From positions 248,001 through 312,000 of the forward strand of contig NZ_PVZG01000009.1 of NCBI RefSeq assembly GCF_003002065.1: a DNA stretch of 64,000 nucleotides, in the 5' to 3' direction. This DNA is from Pseudosporangium ferrugineum (GTDB lineage Bacteria; Actinomycetota; Actinomycetes; Mycobacteriales; Micromonosporaceae). A program made the translations under genes and the position numbers. Shown piece after piece: positions 27,291-36,693 of this stretch; within the stretch, counting starts at the first letter, position 1, and every line of letters starts with the position of its first letter. The notes below the pieces were generated by a model. That model was not told the DNA's origin, did no database searches, and saw only the letters and a program-made list of their open reading frames with translations.

Positions 27291-29108
27291 ATGACCGACG
27301 AGATACCCGCACCGCGTACGCCGGCCGATCCGGCGCTCGTGCGGGCGCTCAGCGCGCCCACGATGGTGCTGCCCGGACGGTACGAGTACAGCGGCTACAG
27401 CGTGCTGGCCGGCCCCGCCGAGGTCCCCGGCGACGGCCCGCAGCGGGTGCGGATGCGCCCGCTCGCCCGCCGCCGGCCGGTGCTGACCGTGCTCATCACG
27501 CTGTTCGCCTTCGCGTTCGAGAGCACGTTCTTCGCCTGGCTGCTCTCCTCGATCGAGGTGCCCGACCCCGGCATGCACCTGTGGCTGTACGCCGCCACCA
27601 TCGCGATGATCGCGGCCACCGCGCTGATCGAGCTGTTCCGCCTCGTCAATGTGGTGACCCTGTGCCTGGCCACGCTGTGGGCGCGGGATCCGGTGCCGAT
27701 GGTGCCGGACGCCGCCCTGCGGGTCGCGTTCCTCACCACGATCGTGCCGGGCAAGGAGCCGATCGAGATGGTCGAGCGCACCCTGCGCGCGGCGACGGCG
27801 ATCCGGCACGCGGGGCCGTACGACGTGTGGCTGCTGGACGAGGGCGACGACGACGCGGTCAAGGCGATGTGCGAGCGGGCCGGCGTACGGCACTTCAGCC
27901 GCAAGGGCGTCGCGCGGTGGAACACGGAGGCCGGCGCGTACAAGGCGAAGACGAAGCACGGCAACTACAACTCGTGGGTCGACGCGCAGGGCAACAACTA
28001 CGACGTCTTCGTCTCGGTGGACCCCGACCACGTGCCGATGCCGAACTTCTGCGAACGGCTGCTCGGCTACTTCCGCGACCCCGACGTCGCGTTCGTCGTC
28101 GGCCCGCAGATCTACGGCAACTACGACAACATCGTGACCCGCTGGGCCGAGTCGCAGCAGTACCTGTTCCATTCGCTGCTCCAGCGGGCGGGCAACCGGC
28201 TGGGCATCTCGATGCTGGTCGGCACCAACAACGCCGTACGCATCGCCGCGCTGCGCGCCATCGGCGGCCTCCAGGACTCCATCACCGAGGACATGGCGAC
28301 GAGCCTGGTCGTGCACAGCGGACGCAACCCGGAGTCGGGTGAGCGCTGGCGCTCGGTCTACACGCCGGACGTGCTGGCGGTCGGCGAGGGGCCGTCGTCC
28401 TGGACCGACTACTTCACCCAGCAGCACCGGTGGTCGCGCGGCACCGACGAGGTCGTGCTCCGCTCCTTCGCGCGGTTCGCGTGGCGCCTCGGCTTCCGGC
28501 GCGGGCTGCACTACGCGCTGCTGATGTCGTACTACCCGCTGACCGCGCTGGCGTGGCTGCTGGGCGCCGGCAACGCGGTCTGCTACCTGGTGCTGGGCGC
28601 GAAGGGCGTCCAGGTGCCGCCGCAGGTGTGGCTGATGCTCTACGTCGACGCCGCGCTGTTCCAGGTCGGGCTCTACCTGTGGAACCGGCGGCACAACACC
28701 AGCCCGCACGAGGAGGCCGGGTCGTCCGGGCTGGCCGGCATGGTCATCTCGACGCTGTCCACGCCGATCTACGTGTCCTCGTACGTGGGCGCCCTGCTGC
28801 GCCGCAGCGCCGGCTTCGTGGTGACGCCCAAGGGCGACTCGGCCAGCCCGGACCGGCTGCTGACGTTCCAGCAGAGCCTGCGCTGGGCCGCCTTCTACGT
28901 CGCGCTGCTGATCGCCGCGCCGATCGGCGGCCACGTCGACGGCGCGATGTGGCTGTGGCCCGGCCTCAACCTCCTGGTCTGCCTGAGCCCCCCGGCGATC
29001 TGGGCCGGCCAGGAATTCCAGCGCCGCAGGGCGGCCCGGCGGCAGCCACCGCCCGCGCCGCCCGCCGTCAACAAGGAGACCGAAACACCCGTGGAGTCGT
29101 ACGCATGA
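27291..29108 (+). CDS. cslA: Cellulose-synthase-like family 2 glycosyltransferase (CslA type)
   Basis: A 605-residue processive membrane GT2. Two N-terminal transmembrane helices (about residues 63-84 and 97-125) precede the catalytic domain with Asp183 (LLDEG), DPD 244-246, TED 332-334 and QQHRW 377-381, the D,D,D,QxxRW pattern of cellulose synthases. Several C-terminal helices form the channel. In Streptomyces, CslA makes a beta-glucan at hyphal tips and works with GlxA and CslZ. Here the same three genes follow in order with ATGA and TGATG junctions. The polymer made by this organism is inferred. The ATG at 27291 follows GAGAGG. Confidence 0.92.
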   Translation: MTDEIPAPRTPADPALVRALSAPTMVLPGRYEYSGYSVLAGPAEVPGDGPQRVRMRPLARRRPVLTVLITLFAFAFESTFFAWLLSSIEVPDPGMHLWLYAATIAMIAATALIELFRLVNVVTLCLATLWARDPVPMVPDAALRVAFLTTIVPGKEPIEMVERTLRAATAIRHAGPYDVWLLDEGDDDAVKAMCERAGVRHFSRKGVARWNTEAGAYKAKTKHGNYNSWVDAQGNNYDVFVSVDPDHVPMPNFCERLLGYFRDPDVAFVVGPQIYGNYDNIVTRWAESQQYLFHSLLQRAGNRLGISMLVGTNNAVRIAALRAIGGLQDSITEDMATSLVVHSGRNPESGERWRSVYTPDVLAVGEGPSSWTDYFTQQHRWSRGTDEVVLRSFARFAWRLGFRRGLHYALLMSYYPLTALAWLLGAGNAVCYLVLGAKGVQVPPQVWLMLYVDAALFQVGLYLWNRRHNTSPHEEAGSSGLAGMVISTLSTPIYVSSYVGALLRRSAGFVVTPKGDSASPDRLLTFQQSLRWAAFYVALLIAAPIGGHVDGAMWLWPGLNLLVCLSPPAIWAGQEFQRRRAARRQPPPAPPAVNKETETPVESYA

Positions 29109-31054
29109 AGCCCCGTCCCCGCCCGTCGACGCCCCGCCGCCTGCTGAGCGCCGGCATCGCCCTGCTGGTGCTGAGCGCCATCGTGTTCGTGAACCGCCCC
29201 ATGGTCGCCTTCGGCGCCGAGGCGTACCACGACTTCACCATCAACCGGCAGTCCTACAAGGAGAAGTACGGCCACTGGTCGCGGCTGCCGGTGCCGCACG
29301 GCTTCCGGGTCAACGCGATCCACGCCGCGCTGCTGAGCACCGGCAAGGTCCTGATCGTCGCCGGCAGCGGCAACAACCGGGACAACTTCGAGGCGGGCAC
29401 CTTCCGCACGGTGCTGTACGACCCCGCGAAGGACTCGTTCTCGGAGGTGCCGACGCCGACCGACGTGTTCTGCGCCGGGCACACCTTCCTGCCCAGCGGC
29501 AACCTGCTGATCGCCGGCGGGACGAAGTCGTACGAGGTGCTGGAGAAGAACATCACCCACGCGGCCGGCGTCATGAAGATCAAGAACGAGTCGCCGGCCG
29601 GCGGCCCGCGGGAGTTCCCGAAGGGCACCACGCTGCTCGCCGCGGACGGCACCGCCTACCGCACGCGCGACAAGCTGACCGTGCCGCCCGCCAGGGCCAT
29701 GAACCACGGCGGCACGGTGATGACCCACGCCGGCGAGGCCGAGGTCTGGGTGGACGCCGTCGAGGAGGGCGACGCGCCGGTCGTCGACCACCCGGCGCAG
29801 TACCGGGTCGCCGGGCTGACCGGCAAGGACAAGCAGAACGTGTACGGGCTGGCCGACAAGATCACCCGCGAGAAGCAGGAGTACGGCGGCGACAAGACGT
29901 CGTACGAGTTCGACCCGCGCACCGAGCGGTACATCCGCACCGGCGACATGGTCGAGCACCGGTGGTACCCGACGCTGGCCGAGCTGCCCGGCGGCGACGT
30001 GCTCGCCGTGTCCGGCCTGGACGAGTTCGGCCGGATGCTGCCCGGCGACAACGAGCGCTACGTCAAGGACCAGAAGCGCTGGGTGGACGCGCCCGAGCTG
30101 AAGCGGGTGTTCCCGACGTACCCGGCGCTGCACCTGCTGAAGGACGGGAAGCTGTTCTTCTCCGGCTCGAACGCGGGCTACGGCTCCGACACCGAGGGGC
30201 GCACCCCAGGGCTGTGGAACGTCAAGAACAACACCTTCCGCACGGTGCCCGGGCTGCCCGACCCGCGGATGACCGAGACGAGTTCCTCGGTGCTGCTGCC
30301 GCCGGCCCAGAACCAGCAGGTGATGATCTTCGGGGGCGGCGAGGTCGGCGAGTCCCCGGTCTCCACGGCCCGCACCGCGATCGCCGACCTCGACGAGCCG
30401 GCGCCCGCCTACCGGCGCGGGCCCGACCTGCCGAACCCGGCCCGCTACCTCAGCACCGTGCTGCTGCCCGACGACACCGTGCTGACCACCGGCGGCTCGT
30501 CCGGCTACCGCGGCGGCCGGTACGGCCGGAAGACCCGCAGCGACCTGTTCAACGCGCAGATCTACCGCCCGGCGACCGACCGGTTCGAGACCGCCGCCGA
30601 GTCCACGGTCGGGCGCAACTACCACTCCGAGGCGCTGCTGCTGCCCGACGGCCGGGTCATCACCCTCGGCTCCGATCCCCTGTACGACCCCAGCGGGCGC
30701 AACCCCGGCACGTTCGAGCAGCGGGTCGAGGTGTACTCCCCGCCGTACCTGTTCAAGGGCCGGCGTCCGGTGGCCGGCAAGGGTCCCGCCGCCGTGCAGC
30801 GCGGCACCACGTTCGCGATCGCCACGCGCGACGCCGGACGCATCCGGGCGGCCCGGCTGATGCGGCCCAGCGCGGTCACCCACGTGACCGACGTGGACCA
30901 GCGCTCGGTGGCGCTGGACATCAGCCCGGCTACCGGGGGGCTCGCGCTGTCCGTACCGAAGGCCCGGGGGTTGGTGCCGTCCGGCTGGTACATGCTCTTC
31001 CTCGTCGACGACAGGGGCGTGCCGTCGGTGGGCCGCTGGATCCAGGTGCGCTGA
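29105..31054 (+). CDS. glxA: GlxA-type mononuclear copper radical oxidase
   Basis: A 649-residue galactose-oxidase-family enzyme: N-terminal membrane anchor or signal (LLSAGIALLVLSAIVFV), a seven-bladed Kelch propeller and a C-terminal domain. Residues fitting the copper-radical site are Cys123 (VFCAGH) and Tyr143 (KSYEV) for the thioether cross-link, Trp287 stacked nearby (HRWYP), Tyr506-His507 (RNYHSE) and His593 (VTHVTD). In Streptomyces GlxA oxidises an alcohol on the hyphal-tip glycan and needs copper delivery to mature. ATG 29105 overlaps the cslA stop (ATGA). Confidence 0.93.
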   Translation: MKPRPRPSTPRRLLSAGIALLVLSAIVFVNRPMVAFGAEAYHDFTINRQSYKEKYGHWSRLPVPHGFRVNAIHAALLSTGKVLIVAGSGNNRDNFEAGTFRTVLYDPAKDSFSEVPTPTDVFCAGHTFLPSGNLLIAGGTKSYEVLEKNITHAAGVMKIKNESPAGGPREFPKGTTLLAADGTAYRTRDKLTVPPARAMNHGGTVMTHAGEAEVWVDAVEEGDAPVVDHPAQYRVAGLTGKDKQNVYGLADKITREKQEYGGDKTSYEFDPRTERYIRTGDMVEHRWYPTLAELPGGDVLAVSGLDEFGRMLPGDNERYVKDQKRWVDAPELKRVFPTYPALHLLKDGKLFFSGSNAGYGSDTEGRTPGLWNVKNNTFRTVPGLPDPRMTETSSSVLLPPAQNQQVMIFGGGEVGESPVSTARTAIADLDEPAPAYRRGPDLPNPARYLSTVLLPDDTVLTTGGSSGYRGGRYGRKTRSDLFNAQIYRPATDRFETAAESTVGRNYHSEALLLPDGRVITLGSDPLYDPSGRNPGTFEQRVEVYSPPYLFKGRRPVAGKGPAAVQRGTTFAIATRDAGRIRAARLMRPSAVTHVTDVDQRSVALDISPATGGLALSVPKARGLVPSGWYMLFLVDDRGVPSVGRWIQVR

Positions 31055-32094
31055 TGTCCCGGCACGCCCGGCCGGCCCGTGCCCGGTGGCCCCTGGCGGC
31101 CACCGGGCTGGCGCTGGCCCTCGTCCTCACCGCCATCGTCGTGCTCTCGCTGCGCGGCGCGGACTGGCCGGTCGTCGCCGGTCCGCCCGCGGCGCGGACC
31201 TCGGCACCGCCGGGCCCGCCCGAGCTCTACGTCGACCCGAACGGGGCCGCCGCGGCGCAGGTGCGGGACTGGGAGGCGGAGGGCCGGCACGCCGACGCCG
31301 CGCTGGTGCGCCGGATCGCGGACCGCCCGGTGGCCACCTGGTTCGCCGACGACTCCCCCGGCTACGCCGACCGGGTCCGGCAGTTGGTCGCCGCGGCGTC
31401 GCAGACGGGCCGGCTCCCGGTGCTCACGCTCTACAACATCCCGGACCGGGACTGCTCGGGCCAGTCGGCGGGCGGCGCGGCCGACGCGGAGACCTACCGG
31501 CGATGGGTACGCGACATAGCCGCCTCCCTGCACGGCCACCGCGCCCTCATCGTGCTGGAGCCGGACGCGATCCCGCAGGCGGTCGAGGGCTGCCTCGACG
31601 ACGAGGACACCGCCGAGCGGTACCGGCTGCTCGCCGAGGCGGTCGGCGCGCTGCGGGCGATCCCCGGCGTGCTCGTGTACCTCGACGCGGGCAACCCGAC
31701 CTGGATCACCGAGCCGGGGCGGATGCTCTCGGCGCTGCGCCGGTCCGGCATCCGGCAGGCCACCGGGTTCTCGCTCAACGTGGCGAACTTCGAGACGACC
31801 GCCGACAACATCGCGTACGGGACCCGGCTGTCCGCACTGCTCGGCGGCGCGCACTTCGTCGTGGACACCAGCCGCAACGGCAACGGGCCGGCGCAGAAGG
31901 GCGCGGGGAATCAGCACTGGTGCAATCCGCCCGGCCGCGCGCTGGGCGAGCCGCCGACCCTGCGGACCGGGGTGCCGCTGGTGGACGCGTACCTGTGGGT
32001 GAAACGGCCGGGCGAGTCCGACGGCGCGTGCGGGGACGATGCTCCCCCGGCCGGCCTCTGGTGGGCCGCGTACGCCGTCGAACTCGCCCGGTGA
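31054..32094 (+). CDS. cslZ: GH6-type secreted glucanase (CslZ-like)
   Basis: A 346-residue protein with an N-terminal signal or anchor (WPLAATGLALALVLTAIVVLSL) and a GH6 catalytic domain: LPVLTLYNIPDRDCSGQSAGG, LIVLEPDAIPQ (the substrate-side Asp), VYLDAGNPTW, FSLNVANFETT, HFVVDTSRNGNGP, WCNPPGRALG, AYLWVKRPGESDGAC. GH6 enzymes cut beta-1,4-glucan by inversion. As in Streptomyces cslZ, it probably trims or releases the glycan made by CslA. The start overlaps the glxA stop as TGATG. Its stop is four bases from the convergent lysyl-oxidase-like gene, with no room for a separate terminator. Confidence 0.9.
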   Translation: MSRHARPARARWPLAATGLALALVLTAIVVLSLRGADWPVVAGPPAARTSAPPGPPELYVDPNGAAAAQVRDWEAEGRHADAALVRRIADRPVATWFADDSPGYADRVRQLVAAASQTGRLPVLTLYNIPDRDCSGQSAGGAADAETYRRWVRDIAASLHGHRALIVLEPDAIPQAVEGCLDDEDTAERYRLLAEAVGALRAIPGVLVYLDAGNPTWITEPGRMLSALRRSGIRQATGFSLNVANFETTADNIAYGTRLSALLGGAHFVVDTSRNGNGPAQKGAGNQHWCNPPGRALGEPPTLRTGVPLVDAYLWVKRPGESDGACGDDAPPAGLWWAAYAVELAR

Positions 32095-32098
32095 GGGC

Positions 32099-33673
32099 TC
32101 AGTCCAGCCCGTGCACCGACGGCACCTCGAGGGTGCGGGCGTCGGGGGTGCCGCCCAGCCTGATCTCGCGCAGCGCGGTGTTGTTCGCCGTGCTGAGCTC
32201 GGTCAGCTTGTCGGCCGGGTTGGCCTTGACCTCGATGTAGTACGTGCCGTTCGGCAGATCGGTGATCTCGAAGGACTGGCCCGGCCGCTCCTGCGTGTAC
32301 GTGTCACCGTTGCCGATGTCGAGCACCTCGCGCACCGCCACCGCGGTGTTCTGCCCGCAGGAGCTGGAGAGGTCGGTGTTGTCCGGCCGCCACTTGGCGC
32401 TCGGGATCGTGTAGTCGACCGCGTCCGTGTTGGCGAGGCAGAACGCCTCCTTGCCGCTGCGCACGGCCAGCTTCTGGTCCGAGCCGAGCAGGTTGTACTG
32501 CGCGAAGTCGGTGAAGTGCCAGTGCCGGTGACCCTCCCGGGCGTCCCACTCCATCGTGCCGGCCTCGACCGACCCGACCTCCTTGCCCTTGGCGTCGAAG
32601 AAGTACTGGTACGCGTCCATCAGCTCGGTGCCGGTCCGCCGGAAGCCGTCGACCAGCAGCGGCGACGTGCCGGCGTTCCACACGGTGGCGCCGAAGTTGA
32701 CGAACCACTTCTCGTCCTCCTGCGACAGCGAGATGCCCCAGGCGGGCAGCGAGCGCAGGTCGGGACGCGGGCCCTTGGCGATCGACGAGGCCTTGACCGC
32801 CTTCGGCGCCTTGGCCGGCGGCCGGAAGCCGGGCTTGTACGCCGAGATCTGGAGCTTCGGGTCACCCTGGCCGGCGTGCTCGCCGTGCTCCGCGACGGCG
32901 GCCTGCTCGGAGGTGTCCTCGCCGGCCCGCGCGGCCTTGATGCGAGCCTCGGCGACCGCGGCGCCGCGCTTGTCGCGCTCGGCCGTGGTGACGGTGACGC
33001 CGACCGTGATCGCGGAGTCGTCCGCCGCGATCTTGAAGTAGTCCCGGTACCGCTGGTTCAGGGTGACCGTCGCCTTGTACTTGCCGTCGGGCAGGTCCAG
33101 CTCCTGGCGGCGGGGCATGCTGTCGACCTCGCCGTTCCAGCCGGCCTGGATGCCCCAGACCGCGCCGAGGGTGAACGGGTTGCCGCCGTTGCACCCCTGC
33201 GGGTACGGGGTCTCCGCCGGGGCGTCCCGCCGGGTCCGCGCCGAGTTGTACGAGTTCGGGCAGAAGTCGGTCTGGTAGTTCGCCACCTCCGTGCCGGCCT
33301 CGTTCGTGATCGAGACGGTGGTGAAGTCCTTGAGGCCGTACCAGTCGGTGACCATCCCGGCCGGCAGGCTCACCGCCTTGCGCTTGCCGTTCTTCACGAC
33401 GTACTGCTGGGCGTCGATCGGGTCGGCGTACGACTTCCGGGTGGCCCGGATCTCGAACGGGTCCTTGCCCGCGATCACGTTGATGCCGAGATCGAGGTAG
33501 AGGTGCGCGCCCTCGTCCCACGTGTAGCGCTCCGCGATCACGTCGGGCGCGGCCGAGGTGAAGGCGAGCGGCGGCGGGTCAGCAGCCGCTGAGGCCACTC
33601 CGACACCCGCCCCCGCGAGTGCCACCGCTGCGGTAACCGCACCGGCAGTGAGCAACCGAGTCCTGCTTGTCAT
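32099..33673 (-). CDS. Secreted lysyl-oxidase-like copper protein
   Basis: A 524-residue exported protein with a signal peptide (ATG 33673, GGAAGG upstream, cleavage near ASAAAD). The C-terminal half is lysyl-oxidase-like: WDAREGHRHWHFTDFAQYNLL holds the His cluster that binds copper (around residue 380), followed by CLANTDAVDY, NTDLSSSCGQ and LPNGTYYIEVKANP. Lysyl oxidases oxidise amines and cross-link extracellular proteins or glycans. The quinone-forming Tyr/Lys pair cannot be confirmed by eye. It faces the glxA operon and shares its copper dependence, so a joint role at the hyphal surface is possible but unproven. A longer frame upstream is antisense to ppc and was not used. Confidence 0.85.
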   Translation of the reverse strand: MTSRTRLLTAGAVTAAVALAGAGVGVASAAADPPPLAFTSAAPDVIAERYTWDEGAHLYLDLGINVIAGKDPFEIRATRKSYADPIDAQQYVVKNGKRKAVSLPAGMVTDWYGLKDFTTVSITNEAGTEVANYQTDFCPNSYNSARTRRDAPAETPYPQGCNGGNPFTLGAVWGIQAGWNGEVDSMPRRQELDLPDGKYKATVTLNQRYRDYFKIAADDSAITVGVTVTTAERDKRGAAVAEARIKAARAGEDTSEQAAVAEHGEHAGQGDPKLQISAYKPGFRPPAKAPKAVKASSIAKGPRPDLRSLPAWGISLSQEDEKWFVNFGATVWNAGTSPLLVDGFRRTGTELMDAYQYFFDAKGKEVGSVEAGTMEWDAREGHRHWHFTDFAQYNLLGSDQKLAVRSGKEAFCLANTDAVDYTIPSAKWRPDNTDLSSSCGQNTAVAVREVLDIGNGDTYTQERPGQSFEITDLPNGTYYIEVKANPADKLTELSTANNTALREIRLGGTPDARTLEVPSVHGLD

Positions 33674-33802
33674 GCTTTTTCCTTCCGAGGGGGTTTGTGT
33701 CGCACAGGTAAACCGGAAAGGTGTGAAGCAGACGTAAGCCGCTATGAGACTTACCTCAAACCACGCAGCCAGGGCACCGCACCGATACGATCGCGGAAGT
33801 CG

Positions 33803-33816
33803 GGACAGCGCTGTCC
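33803..33816. promoter_or_regulatory. Perfect palindrome in the ppc leader
   Basis: GGACAGCGCTGTCC is a perfect 14-base palindrome 31 bases before the ppc start and just after a -10-like TACGAT (33786-33791). It could be an operator or an RNA hairpin that affects ppc expression. Confidence 0.4.
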
Positions 33817-33847
33817 TCCGCACGTGATGATGCAAAGGAGCGCCCCG

Positions 33848-36643
33848 GTGACAGACCAGCACGGCCAGCTCGACCCCGACGGCCCCGACGCCGCCCTGCG
33901 CGCGGACATCCGCCGCATCGGCACGCTGCTCGGCCAGACCCTCGCCCGGCAGGAGGGCAAGCCGCTCCTCGACCTGGTCGAGGAGGTCCGTGCGCTGGTC
34001 CGCGCGGACGCCCCCGCCGCCGCGGAGCGCCTCGCCGCGATGGACGTCACGACCGGCACCAAGCTGGCCCGGGCGTTCTCCACCTACTTCCACCTCGCGA
34101 ACATCACCGAGCAGGTGCACCGCGCCCGCGACCTGCAGCGCCGCCGCGCCCGCGACGGCGGCTGGCTGGACCAGGCCGCCAAGCGGATCGCGGAGAAGGG
34201 CGTACCGGCCGACGAGATCGCCGCCGCCGCGCGCCGGCTCGCCGTCCGCCCGGTCTTCACCGCGCACCCCACCGAGGCCGCCCGCCGGTCGATCCTGTCC
34301 AAACTGCGCCAGCTGGCCGACTCGCTGGACGCCGAGGCCTCCGCCGCGGTGCTGTACGGCGCCTCCGACACCACCGCCTCGACCCGCCGCTTCGCCGAGC
34401 TGATCGACCTGCTCTGGCAGACCGACGAGCTGCGCCTGGACCGGCCGGACCCGACCGACGAGGCCCGCAACGCCGTCTACTACCTCAAGGACCTGTACGC
34501 CGAGGCCGCGCCCCAGGTCCTCGACGACCTCGCGGAGACGCTGCGCCAGCTCGGCGTGGAGACCGCACCGACCTCCCGGCCGCTGACCTTCGGCTCGTGG
34601 ATCGGCGGCGACCGCGACGGCAACCCGTTCGTCACCCCGGCCGTCACCCGCGACGTGCTGATCATCCAGCACGAGCACGGCATCCAGGCCACCGAGGCGG
34701 CAATGGACGCCCTGATCGACGAGCTGTCGGTGTCCCGGCGGCTGCGCGGGGTGTCGCTGGACCTGTCCGCGAGCCTGGCCGCCGACCTCGACGCCCTTCC
34801 CGAGGTGGCGCCCCGGTTCCGCCGCGTGAACGCCGAGGAGCCCTACCGGCTCAAGGTGCGCTGCGTGAAGGCGAAACTGGCCAACACCCGGCAGCGGCTG
34901 CGGCAGGGCACCGCGCACGTGCCGGGCCGCGACTACCTGGGCAGCGACCAGCTCATCGGCGACCTCGAGCTCATCCGCGCGTCGCTGGCCCGCAACTCCG
35001 GGCAGCTGACCGCGGTGGGCACGGTCGCGTCGGCCATCCGTACGGTGTCCGCCTTCGGTCTGCAGCTCGCCACCCTCGACGTCCGCGAGCACGCGGAGAA
35101 GCACCACGAGGTGCTCGCCCAGATGTACACGCAGGTCGGCGAGGTGGACGACTACACCGCGCTGAGCCGCGAGGACCGCACCAAGGTGCTGGCCGCCGAG
35201 TTGACCGGTCGCCGGCCGCTGTCGTCGGCGGACACCCCGCTGACCGAGTCGGCCCGCAAGACCTTCGACGTCTTCAACACCATCCGCGAGGCGCAGGACC
35301 GCTTCGGCGCGGAGGTGGTGGAGTCGTACATCATCTCGATGACCCTGGGCGTCGACGACGTCCTGGCCGCCGCGGTGCTGGCGCGCGAGGCCGGCCTGGT
35401 CGACATCCACAGCGGGCGGGCGCGGATCGGCATCGTCCCGCTGCTGGAGACCCCGGCCGAGCTGGACGCGGGCGGCGAGCTGCTGGACGAGATGCTGTCC
35501 CTGCCGGCGTACCGGGAGATCGTCCGGGCCCGCGGCGACCTCCAGGAGGTCATGCTCGGCTACTCCGACAGCAACAAGGAAGCCGGCATCACCACCAGCC
35601 AGTGGTCGATCCACAAGGCCCAGCGGGCGCTGCGCGACGTGGCCGCCCGGCACGGCGTACGGCTCCGGCTGTTCCACGGCCGCGGCGGCACGGTCGGCCG
35701 GGGCGGCGGCCCCACCCACGAGGCGATCCTGGCCCAGCCGTACGGCACCCTCGACGGCGCGATCAAGGTGACCGAGCAGGGCGAGGTCATCTCCGACAAG
35801 TACACGCTGCCCGCCCTGGCGCGGGAGAACCTCGAGCTGACCGTGGCGGCGGTGCTCCAGGCCACCCTGCTGCACACCGAGCCGTCGGTGGAGCTCGAGT
35901 CGCTGAAGCGCTGGGACGCGGCGATGGACACCGCCTCGGCGGCGGCATACCGGCGCTACCGGGAGCTGGTGGAGAACCCGGACCTGCCGGCGTACTTCTG
36001 GGCGGCGACCCCCACCGAGCTGCTCGGCGCGCTGAACATCGGCTCCCGCCCGGCGAAGCGGCCCAACACGGACGCCGGCCTGGGCGGCCTGCGCGCCATC
36101 CCGTGGGTCTTCGGCTGGACCCAGACCCGGCAGATCGTGCCCGGCTGGTTCGGCGTCGGCACCGGCCTGGCCGCGGTCCGCGAGGCCGGCCAGGGCGAGG
36201 CGCTGCACGAGATGTTCGCCGACTGGCAGTTCTTCCGCACCTTCATCTCCAACGTGGAGATGATGCTGACGAAGACGGACCTGACCATCGCCCGGCGCTA
36301 CGTCGAGACGCTGGTGCCGGCCGGCCTGCAGCCGATCTTCGCGACCATCGAGCAGGAGTACGAGAAGACGGTCCAGGAGATCCTCGCGATCACCGGCAGC
36401 GAGCAGTTGCTCTCCGCGCAGCCGGAGCTGTCCCGCACGCTCGGCGTCCGCGACACGTACCTGGAGCCGCTGCACCACCTCCAGGTCGCCCTGCTCCGGC
36501 AGTACCGCGACCTCGGCGACGGCGACCGCCAGCTGCCCACCGCGCCGGGTGCGCGCCGCGCGCCGTCGGACTCGACGGCCCTGGAGCGAGCGCTGCTGAC
36601 CACGGTGAACGGCATCGCCGCCGGCATGCGCAACACCGGCTGA
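33848..36643 (+). CDS. ppc: Phosphoenolpyruvate carboxylase
   Basis: A 931-residue enzyme that adds bicarbonate to PEP to form oxaloacetate, refilling the TCA cycle. Catalytic segments are VFTAHPTEAARRS (His), GSWIGGDRDGNPFV, MLGYSDSNKEAG, LFHGRGGTVGRGGGP and the C-terminal RNTG end. Full length for bacterial PEPC. GTG 33848 with AAAGGAG seven bases upstream is chosen; a longer frame from 33695 would read through the promoter region. Enolase, which supplies PEP, is about 18 kb away. A strong bidirectional terminator follows. Confidence 0.97.
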   Translation: MTDQHGQLDPDGPDAALRADIRRIGTLLGQTLARQEGKPLLDLVEEVRALVRADAPAAAERLAAMDVTTGTKLARAFSTYFHLANITEQVHRARDLQRRRARDGGWLDQAAKRIAEKGVPADEIAAAARRLAVRPVFTAHPTEAARRSILSKLRQLADSLDAEASAAVLYGASDTTASTRRFAELIDLLWQTDELRLDRPDPTDEARNAVYYLKDLYAEAAPQVLDDLAETLRQLGVETAPTSRPLTFGSWIGGDRDGNPFVTPAVTRDVLIIQHEHGIQATEAAMDALIDELSVSRRLRGVSLDLSASLAADLDALPEVAPRFRRVNAEEPYRLKVRCVKAKLANTRQRLRQGTAHVPGRDYLGSDQLIGDLELIRASLARNSGQLTAVGTVASAIRTVSAFGLQLATLDVREHAEKHHEVLAQMYTQVGEVDDYTALSREDRTKVLAAELTGRRPLSSADTPLTESARKTFDVFNTIREAQDRFGAEVVESYIISMTLGVDDVLAAAVLAREAGLVDIHSGRARIGIVPLLETPAELDAGGELLDEMLSLPAYREIVRARGDLQEVMLGYSDSNKEAGITTSQWSIHKAQRALRDVAARHGVRLRLFHGRGGTVGRGGGPTHEAILAQPYGTLDGAIKVTEQGEVISDKYTLPALARENLELTVAAVLQATLLHTEPSVELESLKRWDAAMDTASAAAYRRYRELVENPDLPAYFWAATPTELLGALNIGSRPAKRPNTDAGLGGLRAIPWVFGWTQTRQIVPGWFGVGTGLAAVREAGQGEALHEMFADWQFFRTFISNVEMMLTKTDLTIARRYVETLVPAGLQPIFATIEQEYEKTVQEILAITGSEQLLSAQPELSRTLGVRDTYLEPLHHLQVALLRQYRDLGDGDRQLPTAPGARRAPSDSTALERALLTTVNGIAAGMRNTG

Positions 36644-36654
36644 CCCGCACGGAC

Positions 36655-36693
36655 GAGCCGGGCCGGGCACCCCCGTGGTGCCCGGCCCGGCTC
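36655..36693. terminator. Bidirectional terminator between ppc and the anti-sigma gene
   Basis: A perfect 17-base stem (GAGCCGGGCCGGGCACC with its complement) and a CCCGT loop, 11 bases after the ppc stop. It serves the two convergent genes and overlaps the last bases of the anti-sigma stop codon by two positions. Confidence 0.85.

Noticed and set aside
33674..36670. Extension of the lysyl-oxidase-like frame to 1,523 residues
   Set aside because: The extra part is antisense to ppc; a signal peptide and ribosome-binding site at 33673 set the true start.
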